Origin: Ruminococcus sp.
Lineage (GTDB): Bacteria > Bacillota > Clostridia > Oscillospirales > Acutalibacteraceae
Direction of reading: 5' to 3'
NCBI GenBank assembly: GCA_017404665.1
Contig: JAFRBX010000061.1
Coordinates: 1-60,835 of the forward strand
DNA: 60,835 nt
The notes under the pieces are model-generated. The model saw only the letters and a program-made list of their open reading frames with translations. It made no database searches and was not told the DNA's origin. Made by a program: the position numbers and the translations under genes. Position 1 is the stretch's first letter, and the number at the start of each line of letters is the position of its first letter. This document shows, piece by piece, positions 7,157 to 16,122 of the stretch.

Positions 7157-7886
7157 GATCATCAAATTCGCGCAGGAGATCGCGCCTTTTGACACTGCAG
7201 CCGAATGGGATAACGTCGGCTTGCTGGTCGGCTCTCCCGACCGGGAGGTCGAGCGCGTTTTGCTGGCGCTGGATATCACGCCCGGCGTCGTCAATGAAGC
7301 GAAGGAACAGGGCGCGGAGCTGATCGTCAGCCATCATCCAGTCATCTTCTCTCCCCTGCACTCCCTGACGCCGGACAGCGCGGAATATCTGCTGGCAAAG
7401 CACGATATCGCGGCGCTGTGCCTGCACACCAACCTCGACCGCGCTCAGCAGGGCGTGAACACCGCTCTGGGAGCGGCTTTGGGACTGAAAAACACTGCAT
7501 TATATCCCGATGATTTTCTGCTGGTCGGCGACGCCGAACAGCCATGCTCCGCAGAGCGTTTCGCCGCTTTCATCAAGGAGCGTCTGCGCGCGCCGTCGGT
7601 ACGCTTTACCGCAGGTACGGTCAGCCGCGTCGCGGTATCCTCGGGAGGCGGCGGAGAAGGCGTAGGGCTCGCGAAAAAATACGGCTTTGACGCCTTTGTT
7701 ACGGGCGAGCTGAAGCATCATCAATACCTGTATGCACTGCAGCACGGGATCGCAGCCTTCGACGCGGGGCATTTTCCGACCGAGGATGTTGTCGTCAATC
7801 CGCTGAAAAAGCTGATGGAAGAACGCTTCCCCGCGATTGATTTCATCATCAGCGAAGCCTGCGGCTGTCCCTATCGTGAAGTGTAA
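7143..7886 (+). CDS. Nif3-like dinuclear metal centre protein
   Basis: At 247 residues this is a compact member of the Nif3/YqfO (GTP cyclohydrolase I type 2-like) family, which forms hexameric rings with a dinuclear metal site. Metal-ligand motifs are visible: SHHPVIF near residue 63, HTNLD near 97 and a late GHFPTED near residue 213. It lacks the middle PII-like insert of longer homologues. The biochemical function of the family is not settled. It ends the trmK operon and is followed by a repeat and a strong terminator. Confidence 0.9.
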   Translation: MNINEIIKFAQEIAPFDTAAEWDNVGLLVGSPDREVERVLLALDITPGVVNEAKEQGAELIVSHHPVIFSPLHSLTPDSAEYLLAKHDIAALCLHTNLDRAQQGVNTALGAALGLKNTALYPDDFLLVGDAEQPCSAERFAAFIKERLRAPSVRFTAGTVSRVAVSSGGGGEGVGLAKKYGFDAFVTGELKHHQYLYALQHGIAAFDAGHFPTEDVVVNPLKKLMEERFPAIDFIISEACGCPYREV

Positions 7887-7896
7887 ATACGGTTCA

Positions 7897-7944
7897 TTTC
7901 AACTGACCGTTAACTACTAACCACTGACCACTAATCACTAATCC
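7897..7944. repeat. ACTGACCACTAATCACTA-type array, copy 1
   Basis: Seven- to eight-base units of the type ACTGACC/ACTAATC/ACTAACC follow one another between nif3 and its terminator. Similar arrays occur at about 11130-11238, 33352-33393 and 33668-33715. Confidence 0.55.
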
Positions 7945-7978
7945 AAGCGTGTTCGCGATGAACACGCTTTCTTTTTTG
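7945..7978 (+). terminator. Terminator after nif3
   Basis: AAGCGTGTTC (7945-7954) pairs with GAACACGCTT (7960-7969) and is followed by TCTTTTTTG. Confidence 0.9.
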
Positions 7979-8081
7979 TCACAAAAGAATTATAGTTCTA
8001 TTACTATTTTAACAAAATGTAAATTTTGACTCGTTTTGACACGCAACGATAAAAAGTTTGCTATATATATGTAAAAAACAA

Positions 8082-8110
8082 TTGCAAAAACCACAAGGGT
8101 TTGTTATAAT
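8082..8110 (+). promoter_or_regulatory. Predicted promoter of trmB
   Basis: TTGCAA (8082-8087), 17-bp spacer, TATAAT (8105-8110). A leader of about 100 nt follows before the trmB start. The 333-bp gap between nif3 and trmB otherwise holds the repeat array and terminator. Confidence 0.7.
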
Positions 8111-8220
8111 ATTGTAGTGTTTATAACTATATCATGTGATAGTGTGGGGTATCGGGGGTTAAAAATGCCGCGCGTACCTTTCACCGACGCCGCGTGAAAC
8201 AGACAGGAATATGAAAATTC

Positions 8221-8880
8221 ATGAGAATCAGAAAAAAGAAATGGGCTGAGCCGGAGCTGGCGGAATGCCGCTACTATGTGAATGAGCCGGAACGCTTTCG
8301 CGGCAAATGGAAGGAATTTTTCGGCAATGATAAACCCACCCAACTGGAAATAGGCTGCGGCAAATGCACCTTTATCGCTCAGAAGGCACTGCGCAATCCC
8401 GGCGTCAACTATATCGCTGTCGATATCAAAAGCGATATGCTGGGCGTGGGGCGCAGGAACGTCGAGCGGATCTTTGCTCAAGCCGGCAGGGAAAGCCCCG
8501 ACAACGTCGCGCTGGTACGGTGCAACGTCGAACAGATCGACAGAGCGTTTTCCGCTGAGGACGGCATCGGAGTAATGTACATCAACTTCTGCAATCCGTG
8601 GCCTCGTTTGAAACACCGGAAGCGCCGCCTGACCTATCCGAAAAAGCTCAGGATGTACCGTGACTTTCTGACAAAGGACGCGGTCATCTACTTCAAGACC
8701 GATGATGACGAGCTGTTTGAGGACAGTGTCGGATACTTCAAAGAAACGGGCTATACCATCCGCTGCATCACCCGCGATCTGCACAACAGCGATATCAAAG
8801 GCAACATCGTCACCGAGCATGAACAGATGTTCACCGACGAGGGGATCCCGATCAAGTATCTGGAAGCGGTCTTATCGTAG
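8221..8880 (+). CDS. trmB: tRNA (guanine(46)-N7)-methyltransferase
   Basis: This 219-residue enzyme matches TrmB, which methylates G46 in the tRNA variable loop using SAM. LEIGCGKCTFIAQKA near residue 43 is the SAM site, and NFCNPWPRLKHRKRRL near residue 122 is the family's NFPDPWPKxRHxKRRL signature; the D-to-N and P-to-C differences there are tolerable but noticeable. Its TAG stop codon is formed by the first bases of a GTAGGGACGA repeat element. It has its own promoter. Confidence 0.92.
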   Translation: MRIRKKKWAEPELAECRYYVNEPERFRGKWKEFFGNDKPTQLEIGCGKCTFIAQKALRNPGVNYIAVDIKSDMLGVGRRNVERIFAQAGRESPDNVALVRCNVEQIDRAFSAEDGIGVMYINFCNPWPRLKHRKRRLTYPKKLRMYRDFLTKDAVIYFKTDDDELFEDSVGYFKETGYTIRCITRDLHNSDIKGNIVTEHEQMFTDEGIPIKYLEAVLS

Positions 8881-8984
8881 GGACGACCACTGGTCGTCCG
8901 CAAGCAGAAGCGTTTACGATTCAACTCAGGTTTCGACTATAATGAACGCCCGTCATTCTGCGGATGGTCAATGACCATCCCTAC
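8877..8984. repeat. GTAGGGAC-ended palindromic element, copy 1 (108 bp)
   Basis: It begins GTAGGGACGACC and ends GGATGGTCAATGACC..CCCTAC, so its ends are inverted copies; both halves also contain small hairpins (GACGACCACTGGTCGTC). The TAG at 8878-8880 is the stop codon of trmB. Copy 3 at 47116-47223 has exactly the same length. Confidence 0.75.
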
Positions 8985-9029
8985 AAACCATCGTCTATCC
9001 GTCATCAACAGCCAAAAGGAGGCAAAAGC

Positions 9030-10325
9030 ATGAAAGTACAGCGACTGTTGGCTGCCGTGATCCTGACGGCGGTACTGATGTCGGGCTGTACCTCGCTGAG
9101 CCTCAGCGATCCCGATATCCTTTCTCCGCCGAAAGCGGCAGGTGACCGCGCCGAGGTGCAGAGCATCATCGAAAAGGACGCAAAGGGAGCATACGCGCTG
9201 ATCTATCCCGCTGCGGGCGACTATAAAAACGGCATCATCCAAAATGATTTGAACGGCGACGGCGTCAACGAGGCGATTGCTTTGTTTACCGCCTCGGACG
9301 GCACCCCGCGGCTGCTGGCGGCGATGAAGCAGGACGACAGCTACAGGCTGTACGGCAGCACAGAGCTGCCCTCAGCCGACGTCAGCCGACTGAGCTTTGC
9401 GGACGTAAACGCTGACGGCACCAAGGAACCCGTTATCGGCTTCGGCGACGGTACATCGTTCATGCAGACGGAGGTCTTCCTCTTCGATGAAGGCGTCAGC
9501 GGTATTACGGTCGGCGAGGGCTGTATCGACTATGTGATCGGCGATTTTGACGGCAACTCGTCGGACGATATCCTACTGATGACGCCGTCCGGGGGAACTG
9601 CCGCAAAGGCAAGGCTTCTGGTTTACTCCGAAGACGGCTTCGGCGAGAAATCCTCCTGTGAGACCGACGCCGAGGTGACCGCCTTCCTCAGCCTGCGTTT
9701 TGATCAGATCAGCGACGGCTTATACGGCGCTGTTGCAGACGGAATACGCGGCGACGGCGCATATTCCACCCAGCTTTTGTACTATGATTCAGCGGCGCAT
9801 ATTATGGTCAACCCGCTGTACATGAACAGCAGCTACAGCGAGAGCGTGCGCGCCTCCGACGTAACCTGTACCGACATCGACGGCGACGGAATCATCGAGA
9901 TACCGCTGTGCAGCCTGTCGGAGCACACCGAGGACGAAGACCCTGATACGGTATGCAGCATCGTCCGCTGGAGTGATTATGATCCCGAGCTGATGGCGCC
10001 GGTTTTTACGCAGGGCGCCGTGCTGTGCGACAAGCTGGACTGCATGCTGCGCTTCAGCGCGGAGATGCTCGCCATCATCGCCGCGCGTTATACCGCCGAT
10101 AACGCAGTCACGCTGTATGACCTTAGCTTCAAGGGCGACGAGCCGGTACTGGGCAGAGAGCTGCTGACCGTCAAGCGTTACGCGAAGAACAGCTATGACA
10201 GCAGTCTGACGGCGGAGGCAAAGCTGCGCGACAGCGCCTCCTATACCTACACCTACATTTTGAGCGAGGGTTCGACCTTCACCCACGACGATATCAATGA
10301 CAGCTTTTATCTTTTAACACTTTAA
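9030..10325 (+). CDS. Lipoprotein with FG-GAP/VCBS-like repeats
   Basis: This 431-residue protein starts with a lipoprotein signal peptide: a positively charged start, a hydrophobic stretch, and LMSGC with Cys20 as the lipidated residue. The mature part contains Asp/Gly-rich calcium-loop-like repeats such as DLNGDGVNEAI, DVNADGTKEPV and DIDGDGIIEIP, as in FG-GAP/VCBS beta-propellers. It should be anchored on the outer face of the membrane. The start at 9030 has AAAGGAGG upstream; an earlier ATG lies inside a repeat element. It lies just upstream of the two-component system genes and may be its sensor partner or target, which is inference. Confidence 0.8.
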   Translation: MKVQRLLAAVILTAVLMSGCTSLSLSDPDILSPPKAAGDRAEVQSIIEKDAKGAYALIYPAAGDYKNGIIQNDLNGDGVNEAIALFTASDGTPRLLAAMKQDDSYRLYGSTELPSADVSRLSFADVNADGTKEPVIGFGDGTSFMQTEVFLFDEGVSGITVGEGCIDYVIGDFDGNSSDDILLMTPSGGTAAKARLLVYSEDGFGEKSSCETDAEVTAFLSLRFDQISDGLYGAVADGIRGDGAYSTQLLYYDSAAHIMVNPLYMNSSYSESVRASDVTCTDIDGDGIIEIPLCSLSEHTEDEDPDTVCSIVRWSDYDPELMAPVFTQGAVLCDKLDCMLRFSAEMLAIIAARYTADNAVTLYDLSFKGDEPVLGRELLTVKRYAKNSYDSSLTAEAKLRDSASYTYTYILSEGSTFTHDDINDSFYLLTL

Positions 10326-10368
10326 TCGGGTGAGATTGCCACACCCCGCAAGCGGGTTTCGCAATGAC
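10326..10368. repeat. GAGATTGCC/CGCAATGAC repeat, copy 2
   Basis: It starts directly at the stop codon of the lipoprotein gene (TAATCGGGTGAGATTGCC) and ends TTCGCAATGAC. Its centre (CCCCGCAAGCGGG) is a hairpin. Confidence 0.75.
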
Positions 10369-10410
10369 ATTTAAAATATAAATAAAACATCCTGAACGGA
10401 GGTTAACTTT

Positions 10411-11115
10411 ATGAAAAAGATTCTGGTTTGCGAGGACGAAGCCGCTATCCGCGACTTTGTCGTGATCAACCTCAGAAGAGCGGGCTACGAAGTAGTGGAA
10501 GCGGACTGCGGCGAGATGGCGCTCGAAAAGTATGAGGAGCAGGGCGGCGACTTTGACGTCGCGATCCTCGACATCATGATGCCCGGCATCGACGGTCTGC
10601 AGGTGTGCAAGGAGCTGAGAAACCGCAACTCGGGCATCGGCATCATTATGCTGAGCGCCCGCACACAGGAGATGGACAAGGTCACCGGTCTCATGCTGGG
10701 CGCCGACGACTACATCACCAAGCCCTTCTCCCCCTCTGAGCTGACCGCGCGCGTCGACTCGCTGTATCGCAGAGTATCCCTCTCTGAGCAAAGGAATGAG
10801 AACAACTTCAAGGAAGAGCTGCAGAGCGGCATCTTTACGCTCAATCTCAGAAATCGCGCCTTGATGAAAAACGGCAAGATGATCGAGCTGACGCAGGTGG
10901 AGTTCCAGATCATGGAATACTTCTTCTCGAACCCCGGCGTGGCGCTCGACCGTACCGATATCCTCAACCATGTATGGGGCGAGGCGTATGTCGGCGAGGA
11001 AAAGATCGTCGACGTGAACATCCGCCGCCTGCGCATGAAGGTTGAGGACGAGCCCAGTAACCCCAAGTACATCGTCACCGTATGGGGTCTGGGGTATAAA
11101 TGGGACACGGTCTGA
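10411..11115 (+). CDS. OmpR/PhoB-type response regulator
   Basis: This 234-residue protein has an N-terminal receiver domain with phosphoacceptor Asp54 (LDIMMPG), acidic pocket residues at 8-10, and Lys in the ITKPFSP loop. A C-terminal winged-helix DNA-binding domain follows (residues ~135-232, ending YIVTVWGLGYKW). GGAGG lies upstream. It should be phosphorylated by the histidine kinase encoded 136 bp downstream. The target genes are unknown; the PhoPR-like order (regulator then HAMP kinase) fits phosphate or envelope control but proves neither. Confidence 0.93.
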   Translation: MKKILVCEDEAAIRDFVVINLRRAGYEVVEADCGEMALEKYEEQGGDFDVAILDIMMPGIDGLQVCKELRNRNSGIGIIMLSARTQEMDKVTGLMLGADDYITKPFSPSELTARVDSLYRRVSLSEQRNENNFKEELQSGIFTLNLRNRALMKNGKMIELTQVEFQIMEYFFSNPGVALDRTDILNHVWGEAYVGEEKIVDVNIRRLRMKVEDEPSNPKYIVTVWGLGYKWDTV

Positions 11116-11129
11116 TTGCGGAGCGATCA

Positions 11130-11238
11130 GAGTGACCGGTTATCAGTGAACAGTGTACAGCTCAAGAGCGGGCTGTGCTCGCGCCCATATTTGTCTTTAC
11201 AACTGATCACTGACCACTAATCACTATTCACTAAAAAA
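11130..11238. repeat. ACTGACCACTAATCACTA-type element, copy 2
   Basis: Arrays of TGACCGGTTATCAGTGAACAGTG and CTGATCACTGACCACTAATCACT-type units flank a short GC-rich centre. It separates the response regulator and kinase genes without a terminator, so co-transcription is still likely. Confidence 0.6.
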
Positions 11239-11251
11239 GGGGGGTGCTGCG

Positions 11252-12709
11252 ATGTTCAAGGGCATCAGCCGCAGATGGCTGATTAATACTTTCGGCGTTA
11301 TTTTGGCGATCATCATTTTGCTGATCGTCTCCCTGTCCGTCGCTGTGCACTCGCTGTGTTATGCGACGGTGGAAAACGCGCTGCGCTACCACTGTGAGGA
11401 GCTGGACAGCGTTTTCCCCGAGGGCGTATCGGACAGTGCCGACGTCTTTGTCGAGACGGCGTCAGCATACGCCGCCGACGTCATCTATAAGGACGAAGCA
11501 GAGATTCAGGTGCTCAACGCCTCAGGACGCGTCGTGATGTCCTCGACAGGCTTTGTAGCCGAGGACGAAACCGCTCCCGATTATGTCAGCGCATCAAAAA
11601 GCGACGCGGATTCCGCGCGCTATGTCGGGCGCTCTCAGGCGGGCGAAAAGATCATGGCTGTTTCCAGAGTCATCCGCAGTCCGCAGGGCGCTCAGCTCGG
11701 GGCGGTACGGTACATCTCCTCGCTGAGAAAAGCCGATATCAAGGTGCTGATATACACCCTGATCGCCGTCGCGGTCGGTCTGCTGATCGTTTCGGTCGTC
11801 GCGCTGTCCGGCTACTACTTTATCCGCTCCATCGTCAAACCCGTTCGTGAAATGACCGATACCGCCCGGCGCATCGCGCAGGGCGATTTTACCGCTAAGG
11901 TCGATAAAATGTATGACGACGAGATCGGCGACCTGAGCGACAGCATCAACGACATGGCGAAGGAGCTCGACGCGAACGAAAAGCTCAAAAATGATTTTAT
12001 CTCGCGTGTATCTCACGAGCTGCGTACCCCGCTGACCGCCATCAAGGGCTGGGCGGAGACCATGCAGTACGGCGTTCCCGACCGCGTGACGCTGGAAAAG
12101 GGCATGAGCGTCATCGTCAAGGAAAGCTCGCGCCTGACCTCTCTGGTAGAAGAGCTCTTAGACTTCTCAAAGCTCCAGAGCGGCAGACTGACGATGCAGA
12201 TGGCGCGCATGGATATCCTCGCCGAGATCGACGAGGCGGTCTATATGCTCAAGGAACGCGCCCTCTCGGAAGGCAAGCACCTGCTGTATGACGATCCCGA
12301 GGAGATGCCCATCATCTACGGCGACCGCAACCGCTTAAAGCAGGTGTTCCTGAACGTGATCGACAACGCGCTGAAGTACACGCCCGAGGGCGGCATGATC
12401 GGCGTACAGGTCTATCAGGATTTCAAAGAACATACCATCAAAATCGTGATCGCCGATAACGGCTGCGGCATCAACCCCGAGGATCTCCCGAAGGTCAAGG
12501 ATAAATTCTATAAGGCAAATCAGAAGATCAACGGCTCCGGCATCGGATTGGCGGTAGCCGACGAGATCATCAAGATGCACAAGGGCACGCTGGAGATCGA
12601 AAGCTCGCCCGAGGTCGGCACCACCGTCACCATCACCATCCCGATCTTTAATGAAGCGGCAGCGCTGGATGACGATACCCAGCCGCTTGGCGGGATGACG
12701 ACTGCATAA
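11252..12709 (+). CDS. Sensor histidine kinase with HAMP domain
   Basis: At 485 residues, it has a first membrane helix at about 11-33, an extracellular sensor of ~130 residues, a second helix at about 164-190, HAMP (~190-243), HisKA with the phosphorylated His255 in SHELRTP, and an HATPase_c domain with N box (NVIDNALKYTP), G1 (DNGCGI) and G2 (GSGIGLA). GGGGGG upstream of the ATG gives the ribosome site. It pairs with the preceding response regulator. The signal sensed is not known. Confidence 0.93.
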   Translation: MFKGISRRWLINTFGVILAIIILLIVSLSVAVHSLCYATVENALRYHCEELDSVFPEGVSDSADVFVETASAYAADVIYKDEAEIQVLNASGRVVMSSTGFVAEDETAPDYVSASKSDADSARYVGRSQAGEKIMAVSRVIRSPQGAQLGAVRYISSLRKADIKVLIYTLIAVAVGLLIVSVVALSGYYFIRSIVKPVREMTDTARRIAQGDFTAKVDKMYDDEIGDLSDSINDMAKELDANEKLKNDFISRVSHELRTPLTAIKGWAETMQYGVPDRVTLEKGMSVIVKESSRLTSLVEELLDFSKLQSGRLTMQMARMDILAEIDEAVYMLKERALSEGKHLLYDDPEEMPIIYGDRNRLKQVFLNVIDNALKYTPEGGMIGVQVYQDFKEHTIKIVIADNGCGINPEDLPKVKDKFYKANQKINGSGIGLAVADEIIKMHKGTLEIESSPEVGTTVTITIPIFNEAAALDDDTQPLGGMTTA

Positions 12710-12880
12710 AAGCCTTTCCCTTGAGGGGAAGGTGTCACCGTTAAGGTGACGGATGAGGCGGAAACGTTTATGCCTCATCCCGTGAATTGCTATATCGGAA
12801 AGGCTTCCGCCTCATCCGACCTTTTCGACTCCGGTGATTCGAAAAGCCAACCTTCCCTTCAAGGGGAAGGCTTTCCATTA
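12708..12880. repeat. CCTTCCC...GGGGAAGG palindromic element (~170 bp)
   Basis: The ends AAGCCTTTCCCTTGAGGGG and CCCTTCAAGGGGAAGGCTTT are inverted copies, and inside are inverted GGATGAGGCGGAAACG / GGCTTCCGCCTCATCC arms. It resembles a MITE. A shorter related piece lies at 48927-48956, after the Rrf2 gene. Confidence 0.65.
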
Positions 12881-12898
12881 CATCAAAGAAGGTACTAT

Positions 12899-13924
12899 AT
12901 GAAAAAACAAAATGAAAAACCGAAGCGCATCACCTCCATCGGCGGCTCCGCGCTGATCGAAGGCATCATGATGCGCGGACCCAAGCGCACCACGGTCGCT
13001 TGCAGGGTCGACAAGGATACCATTTACACCGAAGATATTGCGGTCAAGCCGCTGTTCAAGGCAAAATTCTGGAAGCTGCCGCTGATCCGCGGGCTCGCGG
13101 GCATGATCGACAGCATGCGGCTGAGCTACAAGGCGCTGGGGCTCGCCGCCGACAAGGCGATGGAATCCGGTCTGGTCGAGGAGGAAGAGCCCTCCAAGTT
13201 CGAAAAATGGCTGGACGAGAAGCTCGGCGACAAGCTGATGAACGTCATCATGGTCATCGCGTCCGTTCTGGGCGTCGCGCTGGCGCTGGGGCTGTTCGTC
13301 TTTCTGCCGGCAGCGCTCTTTGACTGGACGCTGGGCGGAATGTTCAAGACTATCGATCCCGCAACCAACGCCGAGACCTATACCGTAGCCGGTCAGTTTG
13401 TCAAATCCGCCTTTTGCGGCGTGCTGAAGATCCTGCTGCTCATCGGCTATCTGCTGCTCGTATCGCTGATGAACGATATGAAGCGCGTGTTCCAGTATCA
13501 CGGCGCGGAGCATAAAACCATCTTCTGTTATGAAAACTTCGAGGAGCTGACGGTTGAGAACGTCCGCAAACAGACGCGTTTCCATCCCCGCTGCGGCACC
13601 TCTTTCTTAGTCGTCACCCTGCTGGTCAGTATCTTTGTGGGTCTGTTTATCCCCGTCGCACCCTTCGGCGTCAAGCTGCTCAATCCGGTCTTCCGTCTCC
13701 TGCTCCTGCCGATCATGGTCGGTTTGGGTTATGAATTCATCAAGCTGTGCGGCAGACACGATAACAAGCTCACCCGTATCCTTGCCGCGCCCGGTCTGTG
13801 GGCACAGCGCATCACCACGAGAGAACCCGACGACGAGATGATCGAATGCGCGATCGAAGCGATGAAGGCGGTCATCCCCGATGACGGCTCGGATATCCTC
13901 AATGACTGTTCCTGCGCTTCATGA
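12899..13924 (+). CDS. DUF1385 (YqhQ-like) membrane protein
   Basis: This 341-residue protein matches DUF1385/YqhQ. Recognisable features are the N-terminal GGSALIEGIMMRGP (about residues 14-27), membrane helices near residues 110-145 and 175-200, the conserved FQYHGAEHKTIFCYE block (~residue 205) and HPRCGTSFL (~residue 235), then more helices. The conserved His/Glu/Cys suggest a metal site. Its role is unknown. It overlaps prmC by about 23 bp, an arrangement typical of Clostridia. The start at 12899 follows AAGAAGG; an earlier ATG lies within the repeat element. Confidence 0.88.
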   Translation: MKKQNEKPKRITSIGGSALIEGIMMRGPKRTTVACRVDKDTIYTEDIAVKPLFKAKFWKLPLIRGLAGMIDSMRLSYKALGLAADKAMESGLVEEEEPSKFEKWLDEKLGDKLMNVIMVIASVLGVALALGLFVFLPAALFDWTLGGMFKTIDPATNAETYTVAGQFVKSAFCGVLKILLLIGYLLLVSLMNDMKRVFQYHGAEHKTIFCYENFEELTVENVRKQTRFHPRCGTSFLVVTLLVSIFVGLFIPVAPFGVKLLNPVFRLLLLPIMVGLGYEFIKLCGRHDNKLTRILAAPGLWAQRITTREPDDEMIECAIEAMKAVIPDDGSDILNDCSCAS

Positions 13925-14747
13925 CGAGATACTCGGCATACTGACCCGCGCGAACATTCCGTATGCCAAGGGTGAAACGCTGGAGATCATGATTGCGGCG
14001 GCGCATCTCAGACATACGATCGAGCTGCATGAAAGACACGCTTATGTCAGCGACGAGGACTGTGAGAAAGCACTCAATATGGCAAAACGCCGCGCGAAGG
14101 GCGAACCGCTGCAATATGTCCTCGGACACTGGTTCTTTATGGGGCGCGAATACAAGGTCGGCGAAGGCGTGCTGATTCCCCGCGACGACACCGAAGTGCT
14201 CGTCGGCGAGGCTATCACCCTTGCGAGGGCTTTTCCCTCCCCTTCTATCGTTGATTTGTGTTCGGGCTCGGGCATCATCGCGATCACGCTCGCCAAGGAG
14301 CTCCATAACGCGACTATATACGCGGTTGAGAAAAGCGAACAGGCTTTCCGCTATCTCACAGAGAACATCGCGCTGCATCAGGCGGACGTCAAGGCGATCT
14401 GCGCCGATTTAGCAGATTGTGTCAGCGAATTTGAGGACGGTTCGCTGGACATGATCGTGTCCAATCCGCCTTATATCCGCACCGATGAACTGCCGACGCT
14501 CCAAAGCGAAGTACAGTACGAGCCGCGGCTCGCGCTCGACGGCGGCGCGGACGGCTGTGACTTATACCGCCTGATCGTCGATCTGTGGACAAGGAAGCTG
14601 AAAAAGGGCGGCTGTATCGCCTTTGAGATCGGCGAGGGACAGTTCGAAACTATCCGCGACCTGCTCTCAGAATACGGCTATACCGATATCGTCGGCACTC
14701 CCGATATTCAGGGGACGATCCGTGCCGTGACGGCACGAAAAAGATAA
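13902..14747 (+). CDS. prmC: Release factor glutamine methyltransferase
   Basis: About 281 residues, matching PrmC (HemK), which methylates the GGQ glutamine of peptide release factors. An N-terminal helical domain is followed by the SAM site VDLCSGSGIIAI and the catalytic NPPY motif (VSNPPYI). The start is uncertain: ATG 13902 and an in-frame ATG at 13881 both lie inside the DUF1385 gene and neither has a clear Shine-Dalgarno, so coupling is likely. The partner prfA is not next door. Confidence 0.92.
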   Translation: MTVPALHDEILGILTRANIPYAKGETLEIMIAAAHLRHTIELHERHAYVSDEDCEKALNMAKRRAKGEPLQYVLGHWFFMGREYKVGEGVLIPRDDTEVLVGEAITLARAFPSPSIVDLCSGSGIIAITLAKELHNATIYAVEKSEQAFRYLTENIALHQADVKAICADLADCVSEFEDGSLDMIVSNPPYIRTDELPTLQSEVQYEPRLALDGGADGCDLYRLIVDLWTRKLKKGGCIAFEIGEGQFETIRDLLSEYGYTDIVGTPDIQGTIRAVTARKR

Positions 14748-14784
14748 CAGATAACAGAGAATAGAATTTTTGTTCGAAAATCTC

Positions 14785-14813
14785 TTGATTCTTTCGCACA
14801 TACATGCTATAAT
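14785..14813 (+). promoter_or_regulatory. Predicted recA promoter with weak LexA-like site
   Basis: TTGATT (14785-14790), 17-bp spacer, TATAAT (14808-14813). Just upstream, 14763-14776 reads AGAATTTTTGTTCG, a partial match to the Gram-positive SOS box (GAAC-N4-GTTC with one mismatch). LexA control of recA is expected from the family, but this site is weak. Confidence 0.55.
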
Positions 14814-14839
14814 ATTTGTATCAAATACATAGAGTATTT

Positions 14840-14880
14840 GGTTGAGATTGCCACAGCTCCTCAGGGAGCCTCGCAATGAC
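14840..14880. repeat. GAGATTGCC/CGCAATGAC repeat, copy 3
   Basis: It lies in the recA leader between the promoter and the start codon. Centre GCTCCTCAGGGAGC is a hairpin. Confidence 0.75.
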
Positions 14881-14913
14881 GCTTTTAAATAGAAACCAAA
14901 GGAGATAATAATT

Positions 14914-16038
14914 ATGGCTCTGGATAAGAACAAAGCGCTGGAAACCGCGCTGTCACAAATTGAAAAGCAATTCGGCAAGGGCGCCGTCATGAAGCTCGGT
15001 CAGAATACACATATGAATGTCGAGCATATCTCGACCGGTTCGCTGAGTCTCGATATCGCGCTGGGCATCGGCGGTCTGCCGCGCGGCAGAATCGTCGAGA
15101 TCTACGGACCCGAAAGCTCAGGCAAGACTACCCTCTCCCTGCACTGCATTGCAGAGGGTCAGAAGAACGGCGGCAATGTCGCCTTCATCGACGTAGAGCA
15201 CGCGCTCGATCCGGTTTACGCCGCTGCCTTAGGCGTCGACGTAGACAGCCTGCTGGTTTCACAGCCGGACACCGGCGAGGACGCGCTGGAGATCGCCGAG
15301 GCGCTGATCCGCTCCGGCGCGATCGACGTCATCGTCATCGACTCGGTCGCAGCTCTCGTACCCAAGGCGGAGATCGAGGGCGAAATGGGCGACAGCCACG
15401 TCGGCTTGCAGGCGAGACTGATGTCGCAGGCGCTCAGAAAGCTCGCGGGCGCCATCAACAAGAGTAACTGCGTCGCGATCTTCATCAACCAGCTGCGCGA
15501 GAAGGTCGGCGTGATCTACGGTAACCCCGAGGTCACCACGGGCGGCAGAGCGCTGAAATTCTACTCCTCCGTGCGTATCGACATCCGCCGCATCGAGACC
15601 CTCAAGGTGAACGGCGAAATGGTCGGCTCGCGCACCAGAGCTAAGGTCGTCAAAAATAAGATCGCTCCCCCCTTCAAGGAGGCGGAGTTCGATATCATGT
15701 ACGGCGAGGGCATCAGCCGTGTAGGCGAGCTGATCGACCTAGCCGTCAAGGCGGACGTCATGCAAAAGAGCGGCGCATGGTTCTACTACGGCGAGACCCG
15801 TCTGGGTCAGGGTCGCGACAACGTCAAGGAGCTTTTGAAAAACGACGACCGTCTGCGCAGCGAGATCGAGGCGAAGCTGTGGGAGAACATCGACAAGCTC
15901 TCCTCACGTCCCAAAAAGCCCGCAAAAGCGGCTGCCTCCGCCGCTGCCGCAAAGGCAGAGCCGGTCCCCGCTCCTGCAGCGGCTCCCGCGGACAAGAAAA
16001 AGAAAAGCGCTAAGATCGACATCCTTGTTGAAGACTGA
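14914..16038 (+). CDS. recA: Recombinase RecA
   Basis: This 374-residue protein is RecA, the ATP-dependent strand-exchange protein and SOS co-protease. Walker A GPESSGKT is at 65-72, Walker [11 protein letters not shown] near residue 142, and the L2/ATP region [21 protein letters not shown] is intact. The C-terminal tail (~residues 330-374) is Ala/Pro/Lys rich before an acidic end, a lineage-specific linker. It has its own promoter and is followed by recX. Confidence 0.98.
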   Translation: MALDKNKALETALSQIEKQFGKGAVMKLGQNTHMNVEHISTGSLSLDIALGIGGLPRGRIVEIYGPESSGKTTLSLHCIAEGQKNGGNVAFIDVEHALDPVYAAALGVDVDSLLVSQPDTGEDALEIAEALIRSGAIDVIVIDSVAALVPKAEIEGEMGDSHVGLQARLMSQALRKLAGAINKSNCVAIFINQLREKVGVIYGNPEVTTGGRALKFYSSVRIDIRRIETLKVNGEMVGSRTRAKVVKNKIAPPFKEAEFDIMYGEGISRVGELIDLAVKADVMQKSGAWFYYGETRLGQGRDNVKELLKNDDRLRSEIEAKLWENIDKLSSRPKKPAKAAASAAAAKAEPVPAPAAAPADKKKKSAKIDILVED

Positions 16039-16050
16039 ATTCTTATGTAA

Positions 16051-16106
16051 ATCGGTTGAGATTGCCACAGCCCCGAACACGCGTGTTCAAGAGGCTTCGC
16101 AATGAC
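16051..16106. repeat. GAGATTGCC/CGCAATGAC repeat, copy 4
   Basis: It sits between recA and recX; the last bases include an ATG that is in frame with recX but is not the likely start. Confidence 0.75.
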
Positions 16107-16122
16107 TTTTTGGAGAAATACC

